NCBI RefSeq assembly: GCF_964026565.1 | Contig: NZ_OZ032162.1 | Span: 1,488,001-1,552,000, forward strand | Reading direction: 5' to 3' | DNA: 64,000 nt | DNA from: Rickettsia endosymbiont of Ceutorhynchus obstrictus | GTDB taxonomy: Bacteria; Pseudomonadota; Alphaproteobacteria; Rickettsiales; Rickettsiaceae | Position numbers and translations under genes: made by a program | Shown here: positions 63,945 to 64,000 of the stretch, piece by piece | How positions within the stretch are numbered: position 1 is the stretch's first letter | Layout: every line of letters starts with the position of its first letter | Notes under the pieces: generated by a model | Told to the model about the DNA's origin: nothing | Database searches by the model: none | What the model saw: the letters and a program-made list of their open reading frames with translations, nothing else

Positions 63945-64000
63945 ATGACTGAAAACAAAAATTTTGCCAATAAGAATTTTGAATTTATAAAAAATGAAAT
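63945..64000 (+). CDS. Start of an unidentified gene (cut by window edge)
   Basis: An ATG at 63945 opens MTENKNFANKNFEFIKNE and runs off the right edge. Too short to name. It follows the palindromic element by 26 bp and is divergent from nth. Confidence 0.4.
   Translation, partial: MTENKNFANKNFEFIKNE

Overview
The window is from a Rickettsia chromosome. The evidence is an AT-rich genome with rickettsial versions of gatCAB, pyrH-frr, the nuo cluster, acnA and xer-dksA. It also carries palindromic repeats spliced in frame into housekeeping genes and a giant Sca0/OmpA-type autotransporter between dksA and trmD. An ompA-like gene argues for a spotted-fever or transitional-type lineage rather than the typhus or bellii groups. 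The species cannot be fixed from the sequence alone.

Layout. 1-2.4 kb: glyS (cut by the left edge) and glyQ, pushed apart by nested repeats. 2.4-7 kb: holC, a TPR protein, a ProP-type transporter, hemF and rpmG-rpsP. 7-10.2 kb: a repeat-dense stretch with tRNA-Thr, a VapBC toxin-antitoxin pair and a DUF378 membrane protein. 10.2-20.5 kb, mostly minus strand: gatC-gatA-gatB, a HisE/MazG-like pyrophosphohydrolase, pyrH-frr, an M32 carboxypeptidase and bamD-recN. 20.7-26.9 kb: tRNA-Leu, a BI-1/YccA protein, uvrA, ssb and a lipoprotein-like hydrolase. 27-30.6 kb: a small accessory block bracketed by two copies of one palindromic element, with an NlpC/P60-like protein and orphan membrane or small proteins. 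30.7-40.4 kb: a minus-strand complex I cluster, nuoG-H-I-(orf)-J-K-L-M. 40.7-47.9 kb: a small membrane protein, aconitase, a MazF/PemK-type toxin-antitoxin pair, ccmA, a phasin, a Xer recombinase and dksA. 48.4-59.5 kb: the autotransporter. 60.6-64 kb: tRNA-Pro, trmD, rplS and nth.

The genes are mostly housekeeping: translation (glyQS, gatCAB, frr, rpsP, rpmG, rplS, trmD), DNA repair and replication (uvrA, recN, nth, ssb, holC), respiration and haem (nuo, acnA, hemF, ccmA), and envelope (bamD, the autotransporter).

The outstanding property is the mobile palindromic repeat load. At least four families can be separated by their ends. One is a 188-bp element with 20-bp terminal inverted repeats and a 5-bp target duplication; it has nine full copies and one truncated copy, and an empty/occupied site pair lies within this window. 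One is a ~207-bp element with a 9-bp target duplication. One is a single 142-bp element with 18-bp inverted repeats. The last group is classical Rickettsia palindromic elements (RPE), which are fused in frame into gatB and trmD and sit just upstream of nuoI. A composite repeat adds 84 codons to nuoL.

The autotransporter reading frame spans about 11.1 kb. It carries 19 tandem 28-residue repeats and six 46-residue repeats, and one extra base splits it near the 5' end.
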